This document shows, one piece after another, positions 8,432 to 17,357 of a stretch of DNA of 64,000 nt. Origin of the DNA: Nitrosarchaeum sp. (lineage in GTDB: Archaea > Thermoproteota > Nitrososphaeria > Nitrososphaerales > Nitrosopumilaceae). A program made the translations under genes and the position numbers. The first letter of the stretch is position 1; the number at the start of each line of letters is the position of its first letter. A model generated the notes under the pieces. The model made no database searches, had not been told where the DNA came from, and saw only the letters and a program-made list of their open reading frames with translations. The stretch lies in NCBI GenBank assembly GCA_021414365.1, contig JAIOOR010000021.1, positions 62,001 to 126,000 of the forward strand. The letters run 5' to 3'.

Positions 8432-9757
8432 CTATATCTTGATTCTATAATAATCCCATCTTTCTGGATCAAACGTTGTTACAAATTCTGCTTGCTCTTT
8501 ACCTACTCTGGATTTAATCACATCTCTCAAAGCAAAACTAGTCAAAAATTTGTATTTTTTAGCATGTGCTTGCATTATAAACATGTGGCGCATTTCACTA
8601 CCTCCCTTTAACCCCCAATACCCCATTTTTAATGCCAATGGTTCTAAAAATATTGTATTATTGAGACCATAATTCTCATCTCGTATCTCGGGTCTTAATC
8701 TGTAATTTTCCAATGGTCCCCCCTTGGCAAATCCTACCACTTCCCCCTTACAATCATTTAGTCTAAGTGTATTGAGAATCACGTTTTGATCTTTTAACGA
8801 TTGTTCAAAACCATCTCTTACAAATTGAAGTGGTTTTGGCAATTCTAAAAATATTGAAAACAAAGATTTGATAAATTCTGGTTCAGAACGCGTCTCTAAA
8901 TTCTCAATAGTTGGAACTAATTTCAAATTATCATATGTATAAGTTGCCTGTATCGAAATCTCCTGCTGTCTGATATTCATAAATTCTAACACTGTATTAA
9001 AAAAATTCTGTCTCATATGTTTTGGTAAAGATTCTAAAATAAACCTGCACATTTCAGTTTCTTTGTTTAAAAGTTCTTCAAAATATGCTACAGAACTTCT
9101 CACAATTAATGATGGTCTCCAAGCTAAAGCATGTGCGTTCATTTTTGCCATCTCCATAGCTTTTGAAAAATCTCCTAATGCATAACCGCTAATCCTATCT
9201 ACTACTGAAAGGTACCACCCCAAATTCATAAAATGTTCTTGCATTGCATTGTCTTTTTTTGTAATCTCTGATTTGTTAAAACATTCTTTAATTTGTCTCT
9301 CTGCGTTTTCTTTTAGTTGGCCGCTCCAAGGATATGTTGTTCGAAGTATTAGCACTTTAATTATTTCAAGATCAAGTTTTGCAGTATCAATTAGTTTTCT
9401 CAATTTTTTATCTATGGAAATAAATTTTAACACGCTATCTTCGTGGGGTTTGTCTACACTTTTTTGTGGATCAAAATCATGAAATAATGCAGCTGTATAC
9501 AGATACTTCAAATCATTAATTGAAAATCTCTTTGATGTGTTATTTAGATTGGCAGATAATAGTGATACAAATGTAACTTCTAATTCGTGATTGATGTTAT
9601 GATATCCGTAGTAATCACTTCCTAGTCCTTGTGTTTCAAATAATTCTATGGTGTAATCTAACATCTCTATGTAACAATCTTCATCAATGCCACTTTCTAC
9701 AATTAGGCTCATGATCTCATTTCGTATCGTATGTGGATTTGCGAATTCTTGCAACAA
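8432..9757 (-). CDS. HD-domain protein with C-terminal extension
   Basis: A 441-aa protein starting at TTG. The N-terminal half carries an HD phosphohydrolase signature: H53/H57 in YHNINHE and H93-D94 in ALFHDFD, with a further helix containing D in SVVDRISGY. The C-terminal half (about 270-441) has alternating strands and helices, including GGPLENYRL and MGYWGLKGG, suggestive of an acyltransferase-like or other alpha/beta domain; I do not name it firmly. Such HD proteins hydrolyse phosphoesters of nucleotides; the substrate is unknown. No close operon partner. Confidence 0.6.
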   Translation of the reverse strand: MLQEFANPHTIRNEIMSLIVESGIDEDCYIEMLDYTIELFETQGLGSDYYGYHNINHELEVTFVSLLSANLNNTSKRFSINDLKYLYTAALFHDFDPQKSVDKPHEDSVLKFISIDKKLRKLIDTAKLDLEIIKVLILRTTYPWSGQLKENAERQIKECFNKSEITKKDNAMQEHFMNLGWYLSVVDRISGYALGDFSKAMEMAKMNAHALAWRPSLIVRSSVAYFEELLNKETEMCRFILESLPKHMRQNFFNTVLEFMNIRQQEISIQATYTYDNLKLVPTIENLETRSEPEFIKSLFSIFLELPKPLQFVRDGFEQSLKDQNVILNTLRLNDCKGEVVGFAKGGPLENYRLRPEIRDENYGLNNTIFLEPLALKMGYWGLKGGSEMRHMFIMQAHAKKYKFLTSFALRDVIKSRVGKEQAEFVTTFDPERWDYYRIKI

Positions 9758-9923
9758 ATAACGTTCCTAATTCTTATTTTTAAATATGCTTCCATGTTTG
9801 TTGAAAATCTTATCTGATAATCCAATAATTTGTGAAAATTTCTATATTTTCACGAAACACTCAATAGAATTATCCTTTTTTTTGTTTTTATTGTCTGTTG
9901 ACTTGGGCTTGCTTGAATCTCTT

Positions 9924-10295
9924 ATGAATATCAATGAGAAAGAGTCTCTGGAGTATGTAATGCATCTAGACAATAAACAATATCTTTTATCTGATGTTGT
10001 TATTGTAAACTCCCCGACCCCTGTGAATTCTCCTACTACCAGAGGAGGTGTTTATTTCTCTGATACTTTTGCATACAAGATTAAGGGAATAATTGATGAT
10101 TTGTCTATCATTCCATTATTGTCAAAAACCATGTTAGGCCCAAACACTGAATTCGGTGAAATTAAAATTACCACGAATCTTCTCAAAAATGGTAAGACAG
10201 TGCCTTTATCTTTATTTACAAATCTGACAAATAGTGTACAATATCCATCAAAAATTGAACTAAATATGATTCTAGTAAAATTAGAGTCTAGCTAA
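9924..10295 (+). CDS. hypothetical protein
   Basis: A 123-aa frame taken from the ATG at 9924 because the upstream part of the open frame (from 9786) reads as low-complexity hydrophobic text unlike the rest. The product has a proline-rich turn (SPTPVNSPTTRGG) and a beta-rich remainder, with no cysteines. It converges on, and overlaps by four bases, the J-domain gene. Function unknown. Confidence 0.45.
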   Translation: MNINEKESLEYVMHLDNKQYLLSDVVIVNSPTPVNSPTTRGGVYFSDTFAYKIKGIIDDLSIIPLLSKTMLGPNTEFGEIKITTNLLKNGKTVPLSLFTNLTNSVQYPSKIELNMILVKLESS

Positions 10296-10861
10296 ATTTT
10301 GTTATAATGGGAGTCATATTTTTTCCGCATTTCTTCATTAGATAAAATTTCATATGCTTTATTGATCTGAACCATTACTTCCTCTGATTTCTCATCTTTA
10401 CTTTTGTCTGGGTGTGTTTTTTTTGCAAGTTCTCTGTATTGGTTTTTTATTTCTTCTGGTGTTGCATCCTGAGAAACCTCTAATATTTTATAGTAATCTG
10501 GTAATGTGGAATTTTGAGATAACTTTCTGAATTCTTTATCTTCTTTAGAGTTCTTTCTTGTCCCAAACTCTTCATAATCATCAGACCAGTCTGAATGATA
10601 TTTTTCATATGTTTTATCGTTCTTTGAATCAAATTCTTTAGAATCATAAGATGTTTTTTTCCTTAGGATGATGTCTCTTGCTAGATAGACAAAAATCCCA
10701 ATAACTGCTATTGCAAAAATACTAAATAAAATAATTTTTTGTTCATCTGTCACAATTAACTCCATTTGTAATTGTCTTTGATCATTGTTTGATTGCCCTG
10801 ATGCACTTTGAATCACACTTATGATAATTATTCCTAATACTATTACAATAGAGTTTTTCAT
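10292..10861 (-). CDS. membrane-anchored J-domain protein
   Basis: A 189-aa protein: N-terminal signal-like segment, a transmembrane helix at about 43-62, a charged Asp/Glu/Lys/Ser linker, and a C-terminal J domain (about 122-187) with the diagnostic H150-P-D152 between helices II and III. J domains stimulate Hsp70/DnaK ATPase, so this protein probably recruits DnaK to the membrane. It lies one base downstream of the Lrp/AsnC gene, in the same direction, hence likely co-transcribed. It is not canonical DnaJ: no Gly/Phe region and no zinc domain. Confidence 0.85.
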   Translation of the reverse strand: MKNSIVIVLGIIIISVIQSASGQSNNDQRQLQMELIVTDEQKIILFSIFAIAVIGIFVYLARDIILRKKTSYDSKEFDSKNDKTYEKYHSDWSDDYEEFGTRKNSKEDKEFRKLSQNSTLPDYYKILEVSQDATPEEIKNQYRELAKKTHPDKSKDEKSEEVMVQINKAYEILSNEEMRKKYDSHYNKI

Positions 10862-10862
10862 T

Positions 10863-11306
10863 TTACGTTAATCTGAAGTCTTCTTTAGCTGTATTTAGCA
10901 CCACATGTGTTATAGTATTCTCTATGTTTTGAATTGATGCAATTCTCTTTACAAATTCACTTAACTCATTACGGGATTTGAATTTTGCAATAACCAGAGT
11001 ATCTGTATTTCCTGTAATGTCGTAGACCCCACACACGTTTTCTAATTTTGAGAGCTCGGCTTCAATATCTATTATTTTGTCTTTTTTTGCAATTATTTCA
11101 ATTATTGCAGTCAAATTATAGCCTAATTTCTCGTGATCAATCAATGCCGTGTATCCTTTGATTATTTTTTCTTTTTCTAGTTTTTTTATTCTTGATAGTA
11201 CTGTAACAGTAGAAATTCCAAGCTTTAGAGCAAGTTGTCTTGCAGAAAGTCGTGCATCCACCATCAAATTTTTAAGAATTCGCTCATCAGTTTTATCTAA
11301 ATTCAT
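10863..11306 (-). CDS. Lrp/AsnC-family transcriptional regulator
   Basis: A 147-aa protein with the usual family length. Residues 1-60 are the AsnC-type winged HTH (LDKTDERILKNL, then LSARQLALKLGIS and the recognition helix TVLSRIKKLEKE). Residues 65-140 are the RAM ligand-binding domain with the GVYDITGNTD core. It binds DNA as dimer or octamer and usually senses amino acids. A T-rich promoter lies upstream at about 11310-11340. Effector and targets unknown. Confidence 0.9.
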   Translation of the reverse strand: MNLDKTDERILKNLMVDARLSARQLALKLGISTVTVLSRIKKLEKEKIIKGYTALIDHEKLGYNLTAIIEIIAKKDKIIDIEAELSKLENVCGVYDITGNTDTLVIAKFKSRNELSEFVKRIASIQNIENTITHVVLNTAKEDFRLT

Positions 11307-11440
11307 TTAGTATACCTATGTCAAAAATACATTTAAATTTTCAGTGATTTGTTAAATATGTGTTTAATAATGCCTGCATTTGATATTTTTTGTATTTTAT
11401 CCTCATTCAAACTTAAAACAAATGACTACTCACATTTGAT

Positions 11441-11668
11441 GTGGGACAAATAGATGAATTGGTTTTAAAAGGCAAAACCTTTTTGGAATCTGGTAGTTTT
11501 GAAGATGCTTTGGCTTGTTTTGAGCAAGCTTTGTTGTTGAATCAAGACAATCCCGAATTATTAAATCTCAAGGCTGTATCTTTGCGTAGCTTGGGTAGAT
11601 ATGAAGAAGCCGTAGAGTATTTTAACAAATCCTTAGAGCTAGATCCGAGAGATAGAAATGCGTCATGA
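11441..11668 (+). CDS. small TPR protein
   Basis: A 75-aa protein with two tetratricopeptide repeats (helix pairs around FEDALACFEQALLLNQDNPE and YEEAVEYFNKSLELDP), the canonical A-x-x-x-F/Y-x-x-A pattern. The start is GTG, embedded in ATGTGG where the ATG frame stops at once. Likely a protein-interaction module. A second, longer TPR protein lies at 13379. Confidence 0.7.
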   Translation: MGQIDELVLKGKTFLESGSFEDALACFEQALLLNQDNPELLNLKAVSLRSLGRYEEAVEYFNKSLELDPRDRNAS

Positions 11669-11774
11669 CCTTTATTTTAGTAAATTTTTGATTGTTTTTA
11701 ATGCTCTTTGTGACTTTGAAGCCCACTAATGAATAATTTTTATGATTTCCTACTAGTTATTATTAAAGTGATAC

Positions 11775-12707
11775 GTGAGTGATTCTATCATGGTTTTACA
11801 GTCCATTAATGCTGATAATTGTCCACGTTGCGCAAAAAATTCTCTATTAACTGATGATGTAACTGGAGAACGATTTTGTGGTAAATGTGGTTATGTGATT
11901 TCTGAAAAATCTCAAGAATCTGGACCTGAATGGAGATCTTTTACACAAGATGAACATGGCAATAAAGCAAGAGCTGGTGCACCAACATCACTAACAATGC
12001 ACGATATGGGATTGTCTACAATAATCAATCCAATGAATAAAGATGCATCTGGAAAACCACTCACCGCTTCAATGAAAAGCACTATTGAAAGACTAAGAAC
12101 GTGGGATAGTAGAAGTCAAGTTCATGAATCTGTTGATAGAAATCTAAGACAAGCATTAAGTGAATTAAACCGATTAAAAGATAAACTATCTCTGTCTGAT
12201 GCTGTAATCGAAAAGGCAGCTTACATTTACAGAAAAGCAATTGAAAAAAAGTTGGTACGTGGAAGATCAATCTCTGCAATGATTGCATCTGCACTTTATG
12301 CAGCATGTCGAGACACTGAAACTCCTCGAACTTTAAATGATGTGGGAGAAGCTGCAAATCTCAAGAAAAAAGATATTGCAAGATGTTATAGATTATTACA
12401 TCGAGAACTTGAACTAAAGATGCCAGTAGTTGACCCAATACAATGTCTTGCACGTATTGCAAGTAGGATTGGTATTACAGAAAAAACTAAACGTTATGCA
12501 GCTAAAGTTTTGAAAATATCTCAAGAACATGAAGAATCTGCAGGAAAAGATCCGATGGGATTGGCAGCCGCAGCACTTTATTTAGCATGTGTTAAAAATG
12601 GCGAAGATATCACTCAACGTGATATTGCAGAAGCAGCCAGTGTAACTGAAGTTACTATAAGAAATAGATACAAAGGTCTGAAATTAGATCAAAATATGGA
12701 ACTATAA
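11775..12707 (+). CDS. tfb: transcription initiation factor B (TFB)
   Basis: A 310-aa protein of normal TFB length. The N-terminal zinc ribbon uses C16/C19 and C35/C38; the B-finger/linker follows (residues 45-100); two cyclin-like repeats occupy about 110-205 and 210-305. TFB bridges TBP-bound TATA/BRE promoters and RNA polymerase. GTG start at 11775, with ATG at 11790 as alternative. Thaumarchaea usually carry several TFBs; this is the only one in the window. Confidence 0.95.
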   Translation: MSDSIMVLQSINADNCPRCAKNSLLTDDVTGERFCGKCGYVISEKSQESGPEWRSFTQDEHGNKARAGAPTSLTMHDMGLSTIINPMNKDASGKPLTASMKSTIERLRTWDSRSQVHESVDRNLRQALSELNRLKDKLSLSDAVIEKAAYIYRKAIEKKLVRGRSISAMIASALYAACRDTETPRTLNDVGEAANLKKKDIARCYRLLHRELELKMPVVDPIQCLARIASRIGITEKTKRYAAKVLKISQEHEESAGKDPMGLAAAALYLACVKNGEDITQRDIAEAASVTEVTIRNRYKGLKLDQNMEL

Positions 12708-12848
12708 AATTAGTGTATTTTTTAATTTTTGATTAATTCTAATTCCTTGTTTTTAGTACATGTGTCTTGTATGGTAATTAAAAATGGTCACAAATTCAAA
12801 AATGGTAATTGTAAAAGTATTAAATTACCTTTAAACTGTAATTGAGAT

Positions 12849-13286
12849 ATGCTTTTCAAAAACATTCTTGTACCATGGGATGGTTCTAAACATTCTCTAC
12901 ACGCATTCAAAATCGGCTTAGATATGGCAAAAAAATATAATTCAAAAATAACAGTACTACATTGTATTGACGGTGGAGCATATACAGGTAGTTGGTATGT
13001 TGACTCGATGTATTCAAAGGCCATAATAAAAAAACAAACAAAAATTGCTGAAGAAGAAATTGACAAACTAGCCATACTGGCAAAAAATGCAAATATTTCA
13101 ATGTCTTCGCATATTCTAGTTGTAGACTCTGTTGTAAAACAAATAATAGCATATGCAAAATCAAAAAAGATCGATCTTGTTGTAATGGGCTCTCACGGTA
13201 GAACTGGATGGAATAAAATTATTCTTGGCAGCGTTGCAAACGGTGTCTCTCAAAACATTCATTGCCCAATGCTGATAGTTAAATAA
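12849..13286 (+). CDS. universal stress protein (UspA family)
   Basis: A 145-aa single-domain Usp: N-terminal ILVPWDGSKHS, conserved VVDSVVKQIIAYAK region and the ATP-binding loop GSHGRTGWNKIILGSVANG close to the C-terminus (the G-x2-G-x9-G(S/N) motif). Such proteins bind ATP/AMP and modulate stress responses. Monocistronic; an AT-rich promoter region precedes it. Confidence 0.9.
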   Translation: MLFKNILVPWDGSKHSLHAFKIGLDMAKKYNSKITVLHCIDGGAYTGSWYVDSMYSKAIIKKQTKIAEEEIDKLAILAKNANISMSSHILVVDSVVKQIIAYAKSKKIDLVVMGSHGRTGWNKIILGSVANGVSQNIHCPMLIVK

Positions 13287-13378
13287 CTCCAATAATTCCA
13301 TTCCTGGATGCATCTGTATTATTTATGAATAAAATAGGTTAGAATCTATATTATTGATAAGGTATCACTAAATTCGTG

Positions 13379-13876
13379 ATGAGTAAAGAATTTGATAAAC
13401 TTCTATCTGAAGCGTATGATCTTTGTGAGGATGGAAATTTTTCAGATGCTTTAAAATTATATGATTTGGTATTGAAAAAAGATCCTCAAAACATTAGCGC
13501 CCTTATAGACAAAGGTGTTACACTACAAAATTTAGGTAAAATAAAACAATCGATAAAATATTATGATAAAGTACTTTATCTTGATCCAAAAAATATTCGT
13601 GCTCTAGTAAATAAGGGAGCATCATTACACACAAACAAAAAATACCATGATGCAATACGTTGTTATGATTCTGCTCTTAAAATTGATAAAAAATGTGCAA
13701 TGGCATTAGCTTACAAAGGTCTGTCATTAGGCGAATTAGGAAATCTTACAGATGCCTTAAAGCACTTTAAAAAAGCACTATCTATTGAACATGATTATGA
13801 TCTTGCTAGTATCAGTAAAAATGTAGTTACTGAATTATTGCGATCTATTAAAAAACAAAAATCTAAAATACAGTAA
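13379..13876 (+). CDS. TPR-repeat protein
   Basis: A 165-aa protein of four consecutive TPR units (A-x3-Y/F-x2-A/V-L-x-DP pattern repeated about every 34 residues from residue 15), ending in a Lys-rich tail. The ATG at 13379 is preferred over the adjacent GTG at 13376. It is a likely scaffold protein; its 3' end overlaps the convergent C2H2 zinc-finger gene by 14 bases. Confidence 0.75.
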   Translation: MSKEFDKLLSEAYDLCEDGNFSDALKLYDLVLKKDPQNISALIDKGVTLQNLGKIKQSIKYYDKVLYLDPKNIRALVNKGASLHTNKKYHDAIRCYDSALKIDKKCAMALAYKGLSLGELGNLTDALKHFKKALSIEHDYDLASISKNVVTELLRSIKKQKSKIQ

Positions 13877-14036
13877 CGTCCCCTGGGGCTGGTTCACGTT
13901 TGTTGTTTTTTTCATGCGATTCAAAAAATTCTCTATGTTCTAAATTTTGATGCTCTCTGAGTTTTTCAATATTGTCAAATCCAGTGTGACACAAGTAACA
14001 TTTTGGCTTGTGTTCATCAACAAGAGGTAGCACCAT
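13863..14036 (-). CDS. C2H2 zinc-finger microprotein
   Basis: A 57-aa protein read on the minus strand from the ATG at 14036. It has one classical finger: C-Y-L-C followed by twelve residues and H-x4-H (CYLCHTGF ... REHQNLEH), then a Lys/Glu-rich tail ending near PAPGDVTVF. Single-finger C2H2 proteins recur in thaumarchaeal genomes and probably bind nucleic acids. Its 3' end overlaps the TPR gene on the other strand. Confidence 0.7.
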   Translation of the reverse strand: MVLPLVDEHKPKCYLCHTGFDNIEKLREHQNLEHREFFESHEKNNKREPAPGDVTVF

Positions 14037-14061
14037 GATATTCTTAATTTTCTTACCTACT

Positions 14062-14090
14062 TAATTCTTGAGACTGACAGTTAAGAATTA
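14062..14090. promoter_or_regulatory. inverted repeat upstream of mqnE
   Basis: Perfect 8-base arms TAATTCTT (14062-14069) and AAGAATTA (14083-14090) separated by 13 bases, ending 13 bases before the mqnE start. The position suits an operator overlapping the TATA region or the transcription start, between the divergent zinc-finger and mqnE genes. No binding protein is known. Confidence 0.35.
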
Positions 14091-14103
14091 TATCCTTTAA
14101 CGA

Positions 14104-15213
14104 TTGACTTGTTTTGTGTTAGAACAATTAATTGGTGAATCAAAGGCTTTAGATCGATCTATTGCTGGAGAAGAACTTTCCTATGATGATGGGATTGAAT
14201 TGATGAATTATGAAAATTTGCATATTTTAGGTGCAGTTGCAGACATTGCTAGAAAAAAGTTAGTTGGCAATACTGTCTCTTTCACTGCATCATATTATAT
14301 GAATTACACAAATGTCTGTGCTGCAAGTTGTCAGATGTGTGCATTTTATAGAAAAGATGGTGCAGAAGATGCTTATACCTTAACCCCAGAACAAATTGAA
14401 CAACGCGTAGCTATCGCAGAAAACATGGGTGCAACAGAGGTTCACATCGTTGGTGGTTTTCATCCAACACTTCCTCTAGAGTACTATGAAAATATGATGA
14501 AGATTATCAAAAAAAACCACCCTCAATTAAAAATTAAAGCACTCACTGCAGCTGAAATTTTTTTCCTTTCTAAACTGACAAAGAATTCTACTAAAGAGAT
14601 TCTTTCTCGTCTCAAAGATGCCGGTCTTGACTCTATGCCTGGTGGGGGAGCAGAACTCTTTCATCCAGAAATAAGAGCAAAAATTGTTAGAGGAAAATGT
14701 ACCGGACAAGAATGGTTAGATACAATTGAGCAGGCTCACAATCTCGGCATTAAAAGTAATGTTACTATGCTATACGGACATATCGAAAAACCTTCCCACA
14801 TTGTTGATCATCTAATAAAAATTCGTGATTTACAAAAAAAGACACATGGATTTATCACAATGATCCCCCTCAAATTCAGTCTTGATAATACTGAATTAGA
14901 ACAAGAACATTTGGTCAATAATGAATGCTCATCTTTGTATGATTTGAGAATCACTGCTCTGTCTAGATTGATGCTTGCAAATGTTTTGAATAATATTTCT
15001 GTTTACTGGGTTGCATATGGTAAAAAACTAGCACAAGTTGCATTGTCTAATGGTGGCAATGATTTAGTTGGCACTGCATTTTCTGAAGAAATTTACCGCG
15101 CTGCCGGTAAACCTACTACTTCATCTCTAGATGAGTTGGCTATTATGGTAAAAGAAATTGGACGCCAACCTGTACAACGTGATACATTTTATAATGTTAT
15201 AAAAAAATTCTAA
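14104..15213 (+). CDS. mqnE: aminofutalosine synthase-like radical SAM enzyme
   Basis: A 369-aa radical-SAM protein with the CxxxCxxC cluster at C72, C76, C79. The segments GLDSMPGGGAELF and MLYGHIE distinguish MqnE from its relatives MqnC and CofH, which share the fold. MqnE joins chorismate-derived carboxyvinyloxybenzoate with SAM to give aminofutalosine in the futalosine route to menaquinone. A MqnD-like gene 3.3 kb downstream supports this pathway. TTG start at 14104 is uncertain; GTG at 14116 is possible. Confidence 0.8.
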   Translation: MTCFVLEQLIGESKALDRSIAGEELSYDDGIELMNYENLHILGAVADIARKKLVGNTVSFTASYYMNYTNVCAASCQMCAFYRKDGAEDAYTLTPEQIEQRVAIAENMGATEVHIVGGFHPTLPLEYYENMMKIIKKNHPQLKIKALTAAEIFFLSKLTKNSTKEILSRLKDAGLDSMPGGGAELFHPEIRAKIVRGKCTGQEWLDTIEQAHNLGIKSNVTMLYGHIEKPSHIVDHLIKIRDLQKKTHGFITMIPLKFSLDNTELEQEHLVNNECSSLYDLRITALSRLMLANVLNNISVYWVAYGKKLAQVALSNGGNDLVGTAFSEEIYRAAGKPTTSSLDELAIMVKEIGRQPVQRDTFYNVIKKF

Positions 15214-15521
15214 ATTTTATTTAGATGCTTTTTTATTGATTCTACTTTATCTTCTATTTTTACTTGTTTGTCTTTGCGTGAATCTATTTTTAAAACTACT
15301 TCAACTCTGTTTACGCCTAAATTATGTACTACTTCCATAATGATTTTGGCTGCCTCGTAAATTTTATCAATGTTATCTGATTCTAAAATTGTCCCCATTG
15401 GATTGATCTCATATCTAATTTCTTTGATATTTTGTATTGCTTCAATTCCTTTGGCAATATAGAAACTCACACTAGAATTTCCAGTTCCTATCGGATATAC
15501 GCTGATTTCTGCATGAATCAA
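15210..15521 (-). CDS. MTH1187/YkoF-like thiamine-binding family protein
   Basis: A 103-aa protein with the UPF0045 (MTH1187) pattern: EISVYPIGTGNSSVS at the N-terminus, RYEINPMGTILES in the middle and a long final helix. Family members form ferredoxin-like tetramers, and some bind thiamine or its precursors. It overlaps the convergent mqnE gene by four bases at the stop. Confidence 0.8.
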   Translation of the reverse strand: MIHAEISVYPIGTGNSSVSFYIAKGIEAIQNIKEIRYEINPMGTILESDNIDKIYEAAKIIMEVVHNLGVNRVEVVLKIDSRKDKQVKIEDKVESIKKHLNKI

Positions 15522-15561
15522 TGTTATTGAATTATAGTTTTGGAATTAAAATGTTTGAAGT

Positions 15562-15840
15562 CTATGTAATTGGTTTTTTCTCTTCTTTTTCTGGACTATC
15601 TTTTCTTTTTCTTTTTGCACCAAAACTAATTAAAATCAACATAAACCCAACCCCAATTAAAATTCCTGCTAGAGTGTTCATGTCTTTATTCTCTTGTTGT
15701 TTTGTCATCAAATCAATGATTTCTTCCTCTGTCATTCCTGATTGACCCATCGGTATTGTGGCATTAATGTTGATGATAATGATTATGCCTATTACCAACA
15801 TGATGAGTCCACCTGCAAAAATTTTTTTGTCTATTAACAT
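15562..15840 (-). CDS. small two-TM membrane protein
   Basis: A 92-aa protein with TM helices at about 8-28 and 60-78, joined by a polar segment rich in Glu/Gln/Met (MTEEEIIDLMTKQQEN), and a Lys/Glu-rich C-terminal tail. Positive residues at both ends predict cytoplasmic termini. Family unknown; similar short proteins occur repeatedly in this genome (for example 38806 and 34113). Confidence 0.55.
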   Translation of the reverse strand: MLIDKKIFAGGLIMLVIGIIIIININATIPMGQSGMTEEEIIDLMTKQQENKDMNTLAGILIGVGFMLILISFGAKRKRKDSPEKEEKKPIT

Positions 15841-15870
15841 TTCTCAATAAAGTTTGAACTTTATCCTATA

Positions 15871-16032
15871 TTAGGCATTAACTTCAGACTTCAACTCTTT
15901 ATACTCTGCAATAGAATCGTTGAGTTTTTTCAAAATAATTTTATCTTCAAAATCTTTTTCTTTTAATTCATTAAAATTGCTAATGATATTTTCTTTTAAA
16001 ATAATCAAGGTTCGTTTATCATCACAATGCAT
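15871..16032 (-). CDS. 53-aa helical microprotein
   Basis: Minus-strand frame from ATG (16032) to TAA (15871), not overlapped by any better gene. The product is Lys/Glu/Leu/Asn-rich with heptad-like hydrophobics, suggesting a coiled coil. No known family. Confidence rests on composition and the otherwise empty intergenic position. Confidence 0.4.
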   Translation of the reverse strand: MHCDDKRTLIILKENIISNFNELKEKDFEDKIILKKLNDSIAEYKELKSEVNA

Positions 16033-16092
16033 ACCCTTTCTTTATTTCATTGAATTTATGCTTATTTGTTTTTGATTTTGACACTAAACTGC

Positions 16093-16197
16093 TCAAATCA
16101 TTAATGTGACAATAATCACTATTATGCTTCCTATCAGACCTACTAGTGCAAGTTTACTATTCTTAGTCCATCCTTTTTTAATTGATATCCAAACCAT
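16093..16197 (-). CDS. 34-aa single-TM microprotein
   Basis: Minus-strand frame from ATG (16197) to TGA (16093). It has a short basic N-terminus (ISIKKGWTKNSK) and then one hydrophobic helix to the end (LALVGLIGSIIVIIVTLMI), the layout of a tail-anchored or single-span peptide. Tiny membrane proteins of this form are often missed in annotation; function unknown. Confidence 0.4.
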   Translation of the reverse strand: MVWISIKKGWTKNSKLALVGLIGSIIVIIVTLMI

Positions 16198-16295
16198 TTA
16201 TTTTTTGTAATCTTATGTAAAATTAAACCTTGATTTTATTCAAATTCTATTATTTGTCTATGTTTACAATATCTGTTGGATTATTTTTTTATAAT

Positions 16296-16574
16296 CTAGT
16301 CTATTCGGCGTACTTTTGAGGATGGTTTCAAAGTTTCACCATATGAATAAGGAGGTTTTGGAATTACTGGTAATATTGAGACATTGTCCCCAATCATCTT
16401 TTTAATATCTTCATCATACACAGATAGTGTCTTACACTTTGGACAAAACCATCCTCTTCCTTTAATGAAACTACAACATTCGATGATTATGTTAAATCCA
16501 CATGCTGGACATTTGCCAGGTTCTTTATTGATATATTTCACAAATTCAAAAACTATACGCTCTACGCTCATCAC
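16296..16574 (-). CDS. zinc-ribbon protein
   Basis: A 92-aa protein with CPAC (near residue 22) and CPKC (near residue 44), plus an intervening CC pair, forming a ribbon-like zinc site. The last third is proline-rich and probably unstructured. It is one of several small zinc-ribbon genes between 13.8 and 17.3 kb. Function unknown. Confidence 0.6.
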   Translation of the reverse strand: MMSVERIVFEFVKYINKEPGKCPACGFNIIIECCSFIKGRGWFCPKCKTLSVYDEDIKKMIGDNVSILPVIPKPPYSYGETLKPSSKVRRID

Positions 16575-16760
16575 CCTAAATCAAAATCACTGATTTTTTA
16601 AATTATGTGTTAGATGTTTATTCTCAGAACTGTAGTTTTATGGCATTTCTCATGATCTAAAGCCTAATTTGACTTTAAATCTTCATGAACTGCTTTTTAG
16701 TAAATCTGTAAATTTTGGTATTTTTGTGTCTAAATACTAAAATTGTTTTTTTGAGGTTAA

Positions 16761-17051
16761 TCATACTTCTTTTTTCTTCTTTGTTTTTGATGGCGCATTT
16801 TCATCTTCATAATCTATTTTTTCTCCACAAAAAGGGCAGAAAAATACTGGCTGAACTGAATGACCCTCATAGGTTATTTGATCCACTATTGCAAATTTGC
16901 CCTGCTCATAATTCCAAACTGTAAATTTTTTACAAAAACTTTTGAATTTTTCACAACAAAATTTCGTATTATGCTTTAATGTAAAATTTGTATATGTGTT
17001 GTTTTCAGATTCTGGATCCTTTAATGTTTCTTTTTTGTATGTTGCTTTCAA
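16761..17051 (-). CDS. Cys-rich zinc-binding-like protein
   Basis: A 96-aa protein with two cysteine groups, FCCEKFKSFC and FFCPFCGEKI; the latter is a typical zinc-ribbon knuckle. The C-terminal tail is a Lys-rich stretch that could contact nucleic acid. Same orientation as neighbouring zinc-ribbon genes but with separate T-rich spacers, so probably not one operon. Confidence 0.6.
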   Translation of the reverse strand: MKATYKKETLKDPESENNTYTNFTLKHNTKFCCEKFKSFCKKFTVWNYEQGKFAIVDQITYEGHSVQPVFFCPFCGEKIDYEDENAPSKTKKKKEV

Positions 17052-17156
17052 TGTAGAATTAATTTCATTAATTTATTATCCTGATAATATCTTTTCTTGA
17101 ATATTTGATTTGATAATTATTTCATTTTAAACAAATTATGTGATTTGTAGACAAAA

Positions 17157-17294
17157 TTATCCGTTAGTTACTGGTTCACTAGATGATAAATGACAAATTG
17201 GGCAAGGTGTGTCCTTTGATGTTTCTCCTGAAACGTTGTCAGAAAAAACATTTTTACATTTTTTACATACTCTGAGATGTGATACATTTGGCAT
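17157..17294 (-). CDS. 45-aa zinc-ribbon microprotein
   Basis: Minus-strand frame from ATG (17294). Two knuckles CKKC and CPIC are 21 residues apart, giving a minimal zinc ribbon; the tail after the second knuckle is short. It lies alone between two larger genes. Similar miniature ribbons are frequent in Nitrosopumilus-type genomes; function unknown. Confidence 0.6.
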   Translation of the reverse strand: MPNVSHLRVCKKCKNVFSDNVSGETSKDTPCPICHLSSSEPVTNG

Positions 17295-17357
17295 GTCTTT
17301 ATGACGTGATGATAGTTATTAAATTAAACTTATTTCATATTTTTAAAAATCCTGTTG

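Noticed and set aside
9786-9923. N-terminal extension of the 9924-10295 gene
   Set aside because: The extra 46 residues are hydrophobic and Cys/Phe-rich, unlike the rest. The ATG at 9924 gives a coherent product.
12082-12357. Antisense frame inside the TFB gene
   Set aside because: It lies wholly within the well-conserved tfb coding sequence and has no independent support.
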